Below are positions 33,449 to 42,184 of a stretch of DNA of 64,000 bases, in pieces. The stretch is taken from positions 1 to 64,000 of the forward strand of contig NZ_WQNE01000022.1 in the NCBI RefSeq assembly GCF_009759665.1. The letters run 5' to 3'. The first letter of the stretch is position 1. Every line of letters starts with the position of its first letter. A program made the position numbers and the translations under genes. Source of the DNA: Bradyrhizobium cajani (GTDB taxonomy: Bacteria; Pseudomonadota; Alphaproteobacteria; Rhizobiales; Xanthobacteraceae). The notes under the pieces were generated by a model that was given only the letters and a program-made list of their open reading frames with translations, was not told where the DNA came from and did no database searches.

Positions 33449-33943
33449 ATGCGCAATGCCGTCACCCCTGCCTTTGCCCTCGCCTTGCTGCTCGCTCTCG
33501 CCACGTCGCCCAGCTTCGCCCAGTCCGGCAGCGCCGGCGGCTCGATCGGCAATGACGAGAAGTCGCTGTCCGGCTCGCGCTCGGAGCGCTCGGCCGAGCC
33601 TGCCCCATCCCCGCGCCGGAGCAAGCCGGCGGCCGAAGAGCCGCGCGCCTCGTCGCGGCGTAGCAGCGGTGGTGGAGGCGGCGGTGGCGGCTTTGACGGC
33701 GCCTGGGTAGTCACCAGCGTCGGCTGCGGCGGCAGCACATCCGGCGCGGTCGTCGTCTCCTCAGGCAAGGTCATCGGCCAAGGCGTGAGCGGGACCGTCA
33801 GCCCGAGCGGCGCAGTCAGCACGTTCGGTCAGGGCGACGGCGTGACCTTCACAAGCTCCGGCCGTCTGGCGGCCCGGCGCGGTTCCGGAACCTGGCGCCG
33901 CTCCGACGGCTGCGGCGGAACCTGGAGTTCGTCGAAGCAATAA
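33449..33943 (+). CDS. Secreted Gly/Ser-rich protein with a Cys-Gly repeat C-terminus
   Basis: The 164-residue product has a signal peptide (MRNAVTPAFALALLLALATS, cleavage near SFAQ), a charged disordered region (SEPAPSPRRSKPAAEEP type), an eight-glycine run, and a C-terminal domain beginning FDGAWVVTSVGCGG with several beta-like Gly/Ser/Thr repeats and cysteines. An ATG at 33419 overlaps the metacaspase stop and would add 10 residues; I prefer 33449 for the signal peptide. It probably shares the metacaspase transcript. Function unknown. Confidence 0.75.
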   Translation: MRNAVTPAFALALLLALATSPSFAQSGSAGGSIGNDEKSLSGSRSERSAEPAPSPRRSKPAAEEPRASSRRSSGGGGGGGGFDGAWVVTSVGCGGSTSGAVVVSSGKVIGQGVSGTVSPSGAVSTFGQGDGVTFTSSGRLAARRGSGTWRRSDGCGGTWSSSKQ

Positions 33944-34094
33944 TTCGCGGAAATGCCTGAATTCGCGGCGGAACGAACGCCGCGCAGGCCCAATTCAGGT
34001 CACATCGTCTCCGGATTTGCGGCGCATTGCCACCCAAGTCTTTGATGACAAAGGGCCGGTTAACAGTTGCGTCATGCGTAACCGGGAGACCAGG

Positions 34095-35285
34095 ATGGGC
34101 AACCGAACCGCCAAATTCATATCCGCGCTTGTTGGCAGCATCATTGCCGGCGCGCCTCTGGCTGCCGTGTCGCAGAACGCGCCGAGCACATCGAGCACGG
34201 CCAACGCGGCCGCCGACTGTCTCGGCTCGCCGAAGGGCGCCGCGCCACAGGGGCAGCACTGGTACTATCGCCTCGACCGTGCCACCAAGCGGCAATGCTG
34301 GTACCTGCGTGCCGAGGGCGGCAAGGCGGCACAAAGCGCGCAGGCGACAGCCGACACGCCGGATCCGGATTCAGCGGCACCGCCATCGGTGCAGAATGCG
34401 CATGCCGAATACATCGCAGCGCAGAACGGTACAGCGCCGAGCACACCGAATGTGACTGCGCCCGCGCCGGCTGCAGCGAGTGCGCCGCCTGTCACGCCGC
34501 AGCCTCAAAGCGCGATCCCTGACAATGCGCAGCAGCCGGCCGTCGCCGGACGCTGGCCCGACACCTCCACGGCGGCTGCTTCGCCCGCATCTCAGCCGTC
34601 GCCCGCTCCCGCGACAGCCGCTGCACCGCCAAGCGCGAAGCCGGCAAAGTCCCCTGCTCCGATGGCTCTGGCCGCGGCGGACAGCACGACCGACAAGCCG
34701 ACCGGCTCGCTCCAGACGCTGATGCTCGTGATCGGCGGTGCGCTGGCGCTCGCCGGCATCCTCGCCAGTGTCATCTACCGTCTTGCCGGCAGACGCGTCC
34801 GCGTCCAGACCGGCGACCGCCGCGTGAATTGGGACAATCGGGAGCCGCGCGATCACGACCGCGGCCGCGCGCCCTGGCTCAAGACAACGCCGCCGGCCGC
34901 GCCCCGTGCGCAGCAACCGCGCCCGGTGGACTTCGACACACTGCGTCCCCGGGCCCCGCAGCTCGCCGCGATCGACCACGCGATCGATGTGGTCGACGCG
35001 CGTAAGCCGCGCGCCCACAACGAGGCAGCTGAGCTCGACAAGACCGAGATATTCGACGAGAAATTCGAGATCGAGGCTGCGCCCCAGCTTGCGGTGAAGG
35101 ACGTCGGCAATAACATCGATGAAGAAGCGGCGGCTCGCGACGAGGATGCAGTCGACATCGACGTCATCACGACGATGCTGGAACGGCTGGCGAAGGAAGG
35201 GCCGCGGCTGATGCAGCCTAACCCTGCAACTGCCCTTGCAAACCTCGCACGAAGCCAACGAGGCCAGTCCGCCGCTCGCGCTTGA
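34095..35285 (+). CDS. Single-pass membrane protein of unknown function
   Basis: The 396-residue product has an N-terminal signal segment (FISALVGSIIAGAPLAAVSQ), a motif QHWYYRLDRATKRQCWYLRA near residue 60, a long Ala/Pro/Ser-rich region, and a membrane helix (LMLVIGGALALAGILASVIY) near residue 215-235. The cytoplasmic half is acidic and ends with DVDIDVITTMLERLAKEG. Start 34095 is chosen for the GGGAGACCAGG upstream; 34074 is an alternative. The last 68 bases overlap the convergent gmk gene. Confidence 0.75.
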   Translation: MGNRTAKFISALVGSIIAGAPLAAVSQNAPSTSSTANAAADCLGSPKGAAPQGQHWYYRLDRATKRQCWYLRAEGGKAAQSAQATADTPDPDSAAPPSVQNAHAEYIAAQNGTAPSTPNVTAPAPAAASAPPVTPQPQSAIPDNAQQPAVAGRWPDTSTAAASPASQPSPAPATAAAPPSAKPAKSPAPMALAAADSTTDKPTGSLQTLMLVIGGALALAGILASVIYRLAGRRVRVQTGDRRVNWDNREPRDHDRGRAPWLKTTPPAAPRAQQPRPVDFDTLRPRAPQLAAIDHAIDVVDARKPRAHNEAAELDKTEIFDEKFEIEAAPQLAVKDVGNNIDEEAAARDEDAVDIDVITTMLERLAKEGPRLMQPNPATALANLARSQRGQSAARA

Positions 35286-35877
35286 GGCGTTCGGCCTTCA
35301 GGATCGACTGCACCTCGGCGAAAGCCTCGTCGACGTCGTGGTTGATCACGATGTAATCGTACTCGGCCCAGTGGCTCATCTCATGGCTGGCGCGGCTCAT
35401 GCGCTTGCGGATCACCTCGTCGGAATCCTGCGCGCGGGAGTGCAGCCGTTTCTCGAGATCGCTGGCCGAAGGCGGCAGGATGAAGACGCTGACGACATCG
35501 GCGCGCGCCTTCTCGCGCAGCTGTTGCGTGCCCTGCCAATCGATGTCGAACAGAACGTCCTGTCCCGCCGAAAGCGCGGCCTCGACCGGCGCACGCGGGG
35601 TGCCGTAGCGGTTGTCGAACACGGTCGCCCATTCGAGGAGCTCGTCGCCCTTCACCATCTGCTCGAACCGCGCCTTGTCGACGAACAGATAGTCGCGGCC
35701 GTCGACCTCGCCCGGCCGCATCGGCCGCGTCGTGGCGGACACCGACATCCTGAGCCCTGGCATCCGCTCGATCAGGAGACGCGACAGCGTCGTCTTGCCC
35801 GCGCCTGACGGCGAGGACAGCACGAACATCAGTCCGCGGCGTTCGACACCATCAGTTCCGTGACCGCCCGTCGTCAT
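35218..35877 (-). CDS. gmk: Guanylate kinase
   Basis: Gmk phosphorylates GMP to GDP with ATP. The 219 residues show the P-loop VLSSPSGAGKTTLSRLL near residue 18, the GMP-binding region SVSATTRPMRPGEVDGRDY, and the lid segment with VFILPPSASDLEKRL. It lies 3 bases after the yicC stop, a common pairing. Its 3' end overlaps the convergent membrane-protein gene by 68 bases. Confidence 0.96.
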   Translation of the reverse strand: MTTGGHGTDGVERRGLMFVLSSPSGAGKTTLSRLLIERMPGLRMSVSATTRPMRPGEVDGRDYLFVDKARFEQMVKGDELLEWATVFDNRYGTPRAPVEAALSAGQDVLFDIDWQGTQQLREKARADVVSVFILPPSASDLEKRLHSRAQDSDEVIRKRMSRASHEMSHWAEYDYIVINHDVDEAFAEVQSILKAERLKRERRTGLVGFVRGLQGQLQG

Positions 35878-35880
35878 CGA

Positions 35881-36768
35881 TCACTCCAGATTCTGGACCT
35901 GCTCGCGGAACTGCTCGACCACGTTCTTCATGGCGAGCCCCGTATTGGTCAGCTCGATGTCGTTCGACTTCGAGCAGCAGGTGTTGACCTCGCGGTGAAA
36001 CTCCTGCGCCAGGAAATCGAGCTTGCGGCCGATCGGGCCGCCCTTGCCGATCAGCTCGCGCGCCTGCGCGATGTGGGAGGCGATGCGGTCGAGCTCCTCG
36101 CGGATGTCGGCCTTGGTCGCGATCAGGATCGCCTCCTGCATCAGGCGGTCGGAATCGAAACGGTCGGAGGTGTCGAGGAGGCTGGCGATCTGCTCGGCGA
36201 GCTTCGCCTTGATCGCCTCGGGCTTGCGCCCCGGCGCGGCTTCCGCCCTCTTCGCAAGCTGCTCGATCTCGTCGACCCGCTGGGTCAGGATCTGACCGAG
36301 CGAGGTGCCCTCGCGCGTGCGCATCCCGACGAGATCGGCGAGCGCCTTGTCGAAGGCCTCGGCCGCAGCGGCACGCGCCGCCTTGTCCTCCTCCTCGTCG
36401 CCCTCGGGCTCGGCGACCTCGACGACGCCCTTGATGGCGAGCAGGCCGTCGATGCTCGGCGCGACCGCGTCGACCTTGCCAGCAATCACAGAGGCGGCCT
36501 TCAGGACGGCGTTGAGCACGTCCTCGTTGACGCGGACCGCCGCAGCGGCGTTGGTGCGCTTGACGTTGAGATTGGCGTAGACGGTGCCGCGCGACAAAAG
36601 CTCGCCGGCGCGTTTCTTGGCGTGGGCCTCGAGCTCGTCGAACCCCTGCGGCAGCCGCACCCTGAGGTCAAAGCCCTTGGCGTTGACCGACTTCAATTCC
36701 CATTCGAACGTGTACGGCCCGCTCGCGCCGTGGCTTCGGGCAAAGCCGGTCATGGACGACAGCGCCAT
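35881..36768 (-). CDS. yicC: YicC/YloC-family endoribonuclease
   Basis: The 295-residue protein begins ALSSMTGFARSHGASG, the hallmark YicC N-terminus, followed by FEWELKSVNAKGFDLRVRLP. The C-terminal DUF1732 part includes DIREELDRIASHIAQARELI and KLDFLAQEFHREVNTCCSKS. YicC proteins are RNases acting on small RNAs and mRNA; that role comes from other bacteria. It sits between mltG and gmk, on the same strand. Confidence 0.93.
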   Translation of the reverse strand: MALSSMTGFARSHGASGPYTFEWELKSVNAKGFDLRVRLPQGFDELEAHAKKRAGELLSRGTVYANLNVKRTNAAAAVRVNEDVLNAVLKAASVIAGKVDAVAPSIDGLLAIKGVVEVAEPEGDEEEDKAARAAAAEAFDKALADLVGMRTREGTSLGQILTQRVDEIEQLAKRAEAAPGRKPEAIKAKLAEQIASLLDTSDRFDSDRLMQEAILIATKADIREELDRIASHIAQARELIGKGGPIGRKLDFLAQEFHREVNTCCSKSNDIELTNTGLAMKNVVEQFREQVQNLE

Positions 36769-36886
36769 CGGGTGAGATTCTCCGGACAGGTGAGATTCGC
36801 TAGGGCGATCAAGGCACGCGAATCTTAAGACTTTTTTGCAGGAAAGTGGAATCCGCAAAGTCCCGTGGGCAAGGCCCCGCGTAAGA

Positions 36887-38158
36887 CTAGCGCTGGACCA
36901 CCGGCGGCGAGGACTGCACCGCGCCCTGCCGGGCCGGTGCGGGATTGGCCGGGCGAGCCGGCGGTTTCTTCTGCTGATTGGGCCGCGCCGGCGTGGTCGC
37001 CGTCGGCGTATCGGCGGCCCCGGGCGCGGCGGCGGCCGGCGGCTGCGCGTCCTCGGCCGGTTCGACCGTGTCGTTCTGGATCTGCTTCTCCATCGCGCGC
37101 AGCTTGGCGACGTTCTTCTGGTGCGCGTCGTAGGTCTCGGTGAAAGCATGCCCGCCGGTGCCGTCGGCGACGAAATAGAGGTCGCGGGTGCGGGCCGGAT
37201 TGGCCGCAGCTTCCAGCGAGGCACGGCCGGGATTGGAGATCGGGCCCGGCGGCAGGCCCTCGATCACATAGGTATTGTAGGGCGAGGGCTGCGTGATCTC
37301 GCTGCGCTTGATCGGGCGGCCCAGCGTGCCCTTGCCGCCGACGAGACCGTAGATGATCGTCGGATCGGACTGGAGCTTGATCTTCTGCTTCAGGCGGTTG
37401 ACGAACACCGCGGCGACGCGGCTGCGCTCATCCGGCTTGCCGGTCTCCTTCTCGACGATCGAGGCCAGCGTCACCAATTGCTCCGGCGTCTTGACCGGAA
37501 TGTCCTGGCTGCGGCGCTCCCAGATCTCGGCCAGCACGCGCTTGTGCGCCTGCTGCATGCGCTGGATCACCTGCTCGCGCGTGGTGCCGCGCGGGAACTT
37601 GTAGGTCTCCGGCAGCAGTGTACCTTCGCGCGGCAGCTCGCGCACGCTGCCGGTGAAGATGTCGTTGTCGGAGAGCCGCGCCACGATCTGCTCGGAGGTC
37701 AGGCCTTCCGGAATGGTGACGGCATGCTGCACCACCTTGCCCTCGACGATGGTGGCGATCACGTCGCGCAAGGAGGCGTTCTTCTGGAACGCGTACTCGC
37801 CGGGCTTGAGGTCCGAGCTCGCCTTCAGCGCGGCCACGCTGGCGATGAACACCCACGGATTGACGTCGGTCACGCCTTCCCGGTTCAGCGTCTCGGCGAT
37901 GTCACGCTTGCCGGCGCGCTGCGGGATGTTGACGATCTTGTCTTCCCTCAGCGGCCCGGGTGCTTCCAGCACCTGCCGCCCGTAATAATAGACGCCGCCG
38001 GCGCCGAGCATGGCGATCAGCAACAGGGTGATGATGGCGTTGCCGACCACGACGAACGGATTGCGCGCACGGTCCGATCGCTTCGGCGGCGGCGGGAGCT
38101 GCTCGGGCTCCAGCGCAGCCCGCGGGCTCCGGGGCGAAATGGGCGGCCTTTCACTCAT
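36887..38158 (-). CDS. mltG: Endolytic murein transglycosylase MltG
   Basis: MltG cuts nascent peptidoglycan and terminates glycan strands at the inner membrane. The 423 residues have a single N-terminal membrane helix (FVVVGNAIITLLLIAMLGAG, about 35-55), a LysM-like region, and the YceG domain with the catalytic ETGKPDERSRVAAVFVNRL near residue 240. NPGRASLEAAANPARTRDLYFVADG completes the signature. A disordered Pro/Ala tail follows residue 370. It lies between fabF and yicC. Confidence 0.95.
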   Translation of the reverse strand: MSERPPISPRSPRAALEPEQLPPPPKRSDRARNPFVVVGNAIITLLLIAMLGAGGVYYYGRQVLEAPGPLREDKIVNIPQRAGKRDIAETLNREGVTDVNPWVFIASVAALKASSDLKPGEYAFQKNASLRDVIATIVEGKVVQHAVTIPEGLTSEQIVARLSDNDIFTGSVRELPREGTLLPETYKFPRGTTREQVIQRMQQAHKRVLAEIWERRSQDIPVKTPEQLVTLASIVEKETGKPDERSRVAAVFVNRLKQKIKLQSDPTIIYGLVGGKGTLGRPIKRSEITQPSPYNTYVIEGLPPGPISNPGRASLEAAANPARTRDLYFVADGTGGHAFTETYDAHQKNVAKLRAMEKQIQNDTVEPAEDAQPPAAAAPGAADTPTATTPARPNQQKKPPARPANPAPARQGAVQSSPPVVQR

Positions 38159-38283
38159 CGAAGCAACCTGAATCCTGCCGGTTCAATCGCGGCCTGACAA
38201 TCGCTTGTCCTGCCAAATGCACGCGCCCGCTTCCATGACTATCGCCGAATACGGCAAAACGGTGGATTCGTCGCAACCAAAGA

Positions 38284-39549
38284 CTAATGGACCAGACGCC
38301 GGACGATCACCGACGCGTTGGTACCGCCAAAACCAAAAGAATTCGACAACGCAACGTTGACCTCACGCTTCTTCGCAACATGCGGCACGAGATCGATCGC
38401 CGTCGCAACCGACGGACTATCCAGATTGATGGTCGGCGGCACGACATTATCGCGAATCGCGAGAATGGCGAAGATCGCTTCGATCGCACCGGCCGCGCCG
38501 AGGAGATGACCGGTCGACGACTTGGTCGAGGACATCGCAACCTTGGAGGCCGCATTGCCGAGCAGACGCTCCACCGCTCCGAGCTCGATCTCGTCGCCGA
38601 GCGGTGTCGAAGTGCCGTGCGCATTGATGTAGTCGAGATCGGAGGGCGTGAGCCCCGCGCGCTTCAACGCTGCCGACATGCTGCGGAAGCCGCCATCGCC
38701 GTCGGGCGACGGCGAGGTGATGTGATAGGCATCGCCGGAGAGCCCGTAGCCGATCACCTCGGCATAGATTCTCGCGCCGCGGCGCTGGGCATGATCGAGC
38801 TCTTCCAGCACCAGGACGCCGGCCCCCTCGCCCATCACGAAGCCGTCGCGGTCCTTGTCGTAGGGACGCGAGGCCTTCTCGGGCGTCTCGTTGAAGCCGG
38901 TCGAGAGCGCACGCGCGGCGTTGAAGCCGGCAATGCCGATGCGGCTGATCGGCGATTCCGCGCCGCCGGCGACCATGACGTCGGCATCGCCGAGCGCGAT
39001 CAGGCGAGCGGCGTCGCCGACCGCATGTGCGCCGGTCGAGCAGGCCGTGACCACCGAATGATTCGGACCCTTCAGCCCGTGCGCGATCGAGACATAGCCG
39101 GAGGCGAGATTGATCAGGCGGCCCGGAATGAAGAACGGCGAGACCCGGCGCGGTCCGCGCTCCTTCAACAGGATCGCGGTGTCGGCAATGCCGTTGAGGC
39201 CGCCGATGCCGGAGCCGATCATGGTCCCGGTGGCGCACTTGTCTTCCTCGGACTCGGGATGCCAGTTGGCATCGTCGAGCGCCTGGCCGGCGGCGGCCAT
39301 GGCGAAGACGATGAAGTCGTCGACCTTGCGCTGGTCCTTCGGCTCCATCCATTTGTCGGGATTGAAAGTATCGTTCGAACCGTCGCCACGCACGACGGTG
39401 CAGGCGTATTTGGTCTGAAGATCGGAGACATCGAAGCTCTCGATCGGCCGCGCACCACTCTCGCCGTTGAGGATGCGTTTCCAGGTCGGCTCGACGCCGC
39501 AGCCGAGTGGCGAGACCATGCCGAGACCCGTGACGACAACCCGCCTCAT
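38284..39549 (-). CDS. fabF: Beta-ketoacyl-ACP synthase II
   Basis: FabF condenses malonyl-ACP with acyl-ACP in fatty acid elongation. The 421 residues show RRVVVTGLGMVSPLGCG at the start, the active-site Cys in VTACSTGAHAVGDA near residue 170, and the two His in NAHGTSTPLGD and SSTGHLLGAAG. It follows acpP in the fab cluster, with a hairpin at the acpP stop between them. Confidence 0.97.
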   Translation of the reverse strand: MRRVVVTGLGMVSPLGCGVEPTWKRILNGESGARPIESFDVSDLQTKYACTVVRGDGSNDTFNPDKWMEPKDQRKVDDFIVFAMAAAGQALDDANWHPESEEDKCATGTMIGSGIGGLNGIADTAILLKERGPRRVSPFFIPGRLINLASGYVSIAHGLKGPNHSVVTACSTGAHAVGDAARLIALGDADVMVAGGAESPISRIGIAGFNAARALSTGFNETPEKASRPYDKDRDGFVMGEGAGVLVLEELDHAQRRGARIYAEVIGYGLSGDAYHITSPSPDGDGGFRSMSAALKRAGLTPSDLDYINAHGTSTPLGDEIELGAVERLLGNAASKVAMSSTKSSTGHLLGAAGAIEAIFAILAIRDNVVPPTINLDSPSVATAIDLVPHVAKKREVNVALSNSFGFGGTNASVIVRRLVH

Positions 39550-39642
39550 ATCCGAAAACTCCGCATCGAAAGATTCACGGCCAATAACAAGAAACCGGCT
39601 GACCGCTGGTCAGCGGCCCGTCCGGTTTCAATGTTGTCCCCG

Positions 39643-39667
39643 CGAAAATGAAGAGCCTTAGCTCTTC
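39643..39667 (-). terminator. Hairpin over the acpP stop codon
   Basis: On the minus strand GAAGAGC and GCTCTTC pair around TAAG, which holds the acpP stop codon, and ATTTTCG follows. This resembles a weak intrinsic terminator or attenuator that would keep acpP expressed above fabF. Confidence 0.5.
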
Positions 39668-39897
39668 GCGTTCTTCTCGAGAAACTTCGTGGCGTCGCCG
39701 ACGGTGAGAATCGTCTCCGCGGCGTCGTCCGGAATCTCGCAACCGAATTCTTCTTCGAACGCCATCACCAGCTCGACGGTGTCCAGACTGTCGGCGCCGA
39801 GGTCATCGATGAAGCTCGCGTTGTCGACAACCTTCTCGGGTTCAACACCAAGGTGTTCGACCACGATCTTCTTAACCCGCTCGCCAATGTCACTCAT
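39658..39897 (-). CDS. acpP: Acyl carrier protein
   Basis: The 79-residue acidic protein carries the growing acyl chain on a phosphopantetheine attached to Ser in GADSLDTVELVMAFEEEF. The flanking MSDIGERVKKIVVEHLGVEP is the normal ACP start. It lies between fabG and fabF. The 314-base gap upstream suggests its own promoter, as expected for one of the most abundant proteins. Confidence 0.98.
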   Translation of the reverse strand: MSDIGERVKKIVVEHLGVEPEKVVDNASFIDDLGADSLDTVELVMAFEEEFGCEIPDDAAETILTVGDATKFLEKNAKS

Positions 39898-40211
39898 TGC
39901 TTAACCTCGTGTTGTTCCCTGTAGACCCGACCCCCCGGGACGATACGAGCCGTCGTGGTCGTTTGACTGCCTTCGCTTACGAACTTTGATTTGGCCCCAT
40001 CCTAACCGATGCAGGCCCGGCGAACGATGGCCAAGGCTCCGCATCGCCAATATACAGGGTTTCAAAAACCTGCAATGGCGTTCTTTGCCCATCGGTTGAA
40101 GGTCCGGTTATCATACTTCAACTGCCTTGACTACAAGCCTCATTTCGCTCCGGAAACGGCCGTTTGCCGCATCCCGCACCGCCCCCTTGGGGGCGGTCGC
40201 GGAACGCCGCT
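39898..40211. other. Intergenic region between fabG and acpP
   Basis: This 314-base gap likely holds the acpP promoter. It includes a 9-pair hairpin just after the fabG stop (40178-40197) and a 12-base palindrome AAACGGCCGTTT at about 40155-40166. The weak plus-strand frames across it are not protein-like. Confidence 0.45.
40178..40197 (-). terminator. Hairpin downstream of fabG
   Basis: ACCGCCCCC and GGGGGCGGT form a nine-pair stem with a 2-base gap, 15 bases after the fabG stop. No T-run follows on the minus strand, so its role as a terminator is uncertain. Confidence 0.45.
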
Positions 40212-40949
40212 TCAGATCATGGCCATGCCGCCGTTGACGTGGATGGTCTGGCCCGTGACGTAGCCTGCTTCGTTCGAACTCAGGAAGACCGCAGCCGCCG
40301 CGATGTCCTCCGGCGTCCCCAGCCGGGCGGCCGGAACCTTGGTCAGAATCGTTTCGCGCTGCTTGTCGTTCAGCGCGTCCGTCATCGGCGTCTTGATGAA
40401 GCCGGGCGCGATGCAGTTCGCGGTGACGCCGCGCTTGGCGTATTCGGCGCCCAGCGTCTTGATCATGCCGATCAGGCCCGCCTTCGACGCGGTGTAATTG
40501 CCCTGCCCGGGATTGCCGGTGACGCCGACCACCGAGGTGATCGCGATGATGCGGCCGAAGCGCTTACGCATCATCAATTTGGTGGCGGCGCGCGCCAGGC
40601 GGAAGGTCGCGGTCAAATTGACGTTGATGACCTCATCCCAATCCTCATCGCGGAGCTGGACGAAGAGATTGTCGCGCGTGATGCCGGCATTGGCGATGAG
40701 GATATCGACCTGGCCCATCGCGGCTTCCGCCGCGGGCACCAGCGCCTCGACCTCGTCGGCCTTGGAGAGATTGCAGGGCAGCACAAAGGCGCGCTCGCCG
40801 AGCTTGCCGGCAAGCTCGTCCAGCACCTCTTTCCGCGTTCCCGAAATGGCGACCGTGGCGCCCTGCGCATGCAGCGCCAGCGCGATCGCGCCGCCGATGC
40901 CGCCGGTCGCACCGGTGACAAGCGCCTTTTTGCCAGTCAGATCGAACAT
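40212..40949 (-). CDS. fabG: 3-oxoacyl-ACP reductase
   Basis: FabG reduces 3-ketoacyl-ACP with NADPH in fatty acid synthesis. The 245 residues have the cofactor loop TGATGGIGGAIALAL near residue 13, NAGITRDNLF, and the catalytic YTASKAGLIGM with Tyr and Lys. The ending GQTIHVNGGMAMI is typical. It sits between fabD and acpP, which marks it as the housekeeping FabG. Confidence 0.97.
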   Translation of the reverse strand: MFDLTGKKALVTGATGGIGGAIALALHAQGATVAISGTRKEVLDELAGKLGERAFVLPCNLSKADEVEALVPAAEAAMGQVDILIANAGITRDNLFVQLRDEDWDEVINVNLTATFRLARAATKLMMRKRFGRIIAITSVVGVTGNPGQGNYTASKAGLIGMIKTLGAEYAKRGVTANCIAPGFIKTPMTDALNDKQRETILTKVPAARLGTPEDIAAAAVFLSSNEAGYVTGQTIHVNGGMAMI

Positions 40950-41051
40950 CGATTAACACCTCCAAAGCACGATCCGGAAAACTGCGCAGTGGTTTTCCGC
41001 AAAGGTCGTGCGTGAACAAAGAACTCAAGCGCGATGGCGAATCATCGCGCC

Positions 41052-42011
41052 TCAGGCCTGCTTCGCAGCGGCCAGTGCATCCTTGGCGGCAGCAATGTCG
41101 TTCGGTCCGCCGACGGCGACGCCGACGGCACCGTCAGCGATGCGCTTGACCAGACCGGTCAGCACCTTGCCGGCGCCGATCTCGAAGAAACGGGTGACGC
41201 CCTGCCCCGCCATATAGGCAACCGACTCGCGCCAGCGCACCGTGCCGGTGACCTGCTCGATCAGGCGGCGACGGATCTCGTCGGGATCGGTGATCGCGCT
41301 CGCCAGCACGTTCGACACCAGCGGCGCCGCCGGCGCCTTGATCGTGACCTTCGAGAGCGCTTCCGCCATGGCGTCGGCGGCCGGCTGCATCAGCTTGCAA
41401 TGGAACGGCGCGGACACCGGCAGCAGCATCGCGCGCTTGGCGCCCTTGCCCTTGGCGATCTCGACGGCGCGATCGACCGCCGCCTTGTCGCCGGAGACGA
41501 CCACCTGGCCGCCGCCATTGTCATTGGCGGCCTGACAGATCTGCCCCTGCGCGGCCTCGCCCGCGACCTCCATGGCCGCCTCGTAGTCGAGGCCGAGCAG
41601 CGCGGCCATCGCGCCGGCACCGACCGGCACTGCCTTTTGCATTGCGAGACCGCGGGTGCGAAGCAGTCGCGCGGTGTCGGAGATCGTCAGGCTGCCGGCC
41701 GCCGCCAGCGCCGAATATTCACCGAGCGAATGCCCGGCGACGAAGGCCGCGTCCCGCCCGACGGAAAAACCTGCCTCGGACTCCAGCACGCGCAGGGTGG
41801 CCATCGAGACCGCCATCAGCGCCGGCTGGGCGTTCTCGGTGAGTTGGAGGGTTTCGGCCGGGCCATCCCAGATGGTGGCCGTCAGCTTCTCCCCAAGGGC
41901 GGCATCGACCTCGTCAAACACGGCACGTGCCACCGGGAAGGCGTCAGCCAAGGCCTTGCCCATGCCGACTGCCTGGGAACCCTGCCCCGGAAATGTGAAT
42001 GCTGCCGTCAT
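41052..42011 (-). CDS. fabD: Malonyl-CoA:ACP transacylase
   Basis: FabD loads malonate onto ACP. The 319 residues start MTAAFTFPGQGSQAVGMGKA, carry the nucleophile Ser in AGHSLGEYSALAAAG, and the catalytic His in SAPFHCKLMQPAAD. Upstream in-frame codons to 42101 lack a family match and are excluded. It is the first gene of the fabD-fabG-acpP-fabF cluster. Confidence 0.96.
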   Translation of the reverse strand: MTAAFTFPGQGSQAVGMGKALADAFPVARAVFDEVDAALGEKLTATIWDGPAETLQLTENAQPALMAVSMATLRVLESEAGFSVGRDAAFVAGHSLGEYSALAAAGSLTISDTARLLRTRGLAMQKAVPVGAGAMAALLGLDYEAAMEVAGEAAQGQICQAANDNGGGQVVVSGDKAAVDRAVEIAKGKGAKRAMLLPVSAPFHCKLMQPAADAMAEALSKVTIKAPAAPLVSNVLASAITDPDEIRRRLIEQVTGTVRWRESVAYMAGQGVTRFFEIGAGKVLTGLVKRIADGAVGVAVGGPNDIAAAKDALAAAKQA

Positions 42012-42184
42012 CGGCGCTCCCTGCTTGTCGGGCGTGATCCTCTCGAGAACCGGCAGCCGATTACGCGCGGCCTTGGGCCAAGGTTCCGGATCACGCTCCA
42101 AAGGGGGCCGTAGACACTGTCCGGGGTCGGCATGTCAAGCCAGGATGGGAACCCCGGCGGGCATTCAACTGGGGATGCGCCCTC

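Noticed and set aside
42060..42090. EcfG-type promoter upstream of fabD on the minus strand
   Set aside because: GGAAC is followed by CGTA at 17 bases, and fabD is a housekeeping gene, so the match is too weak.
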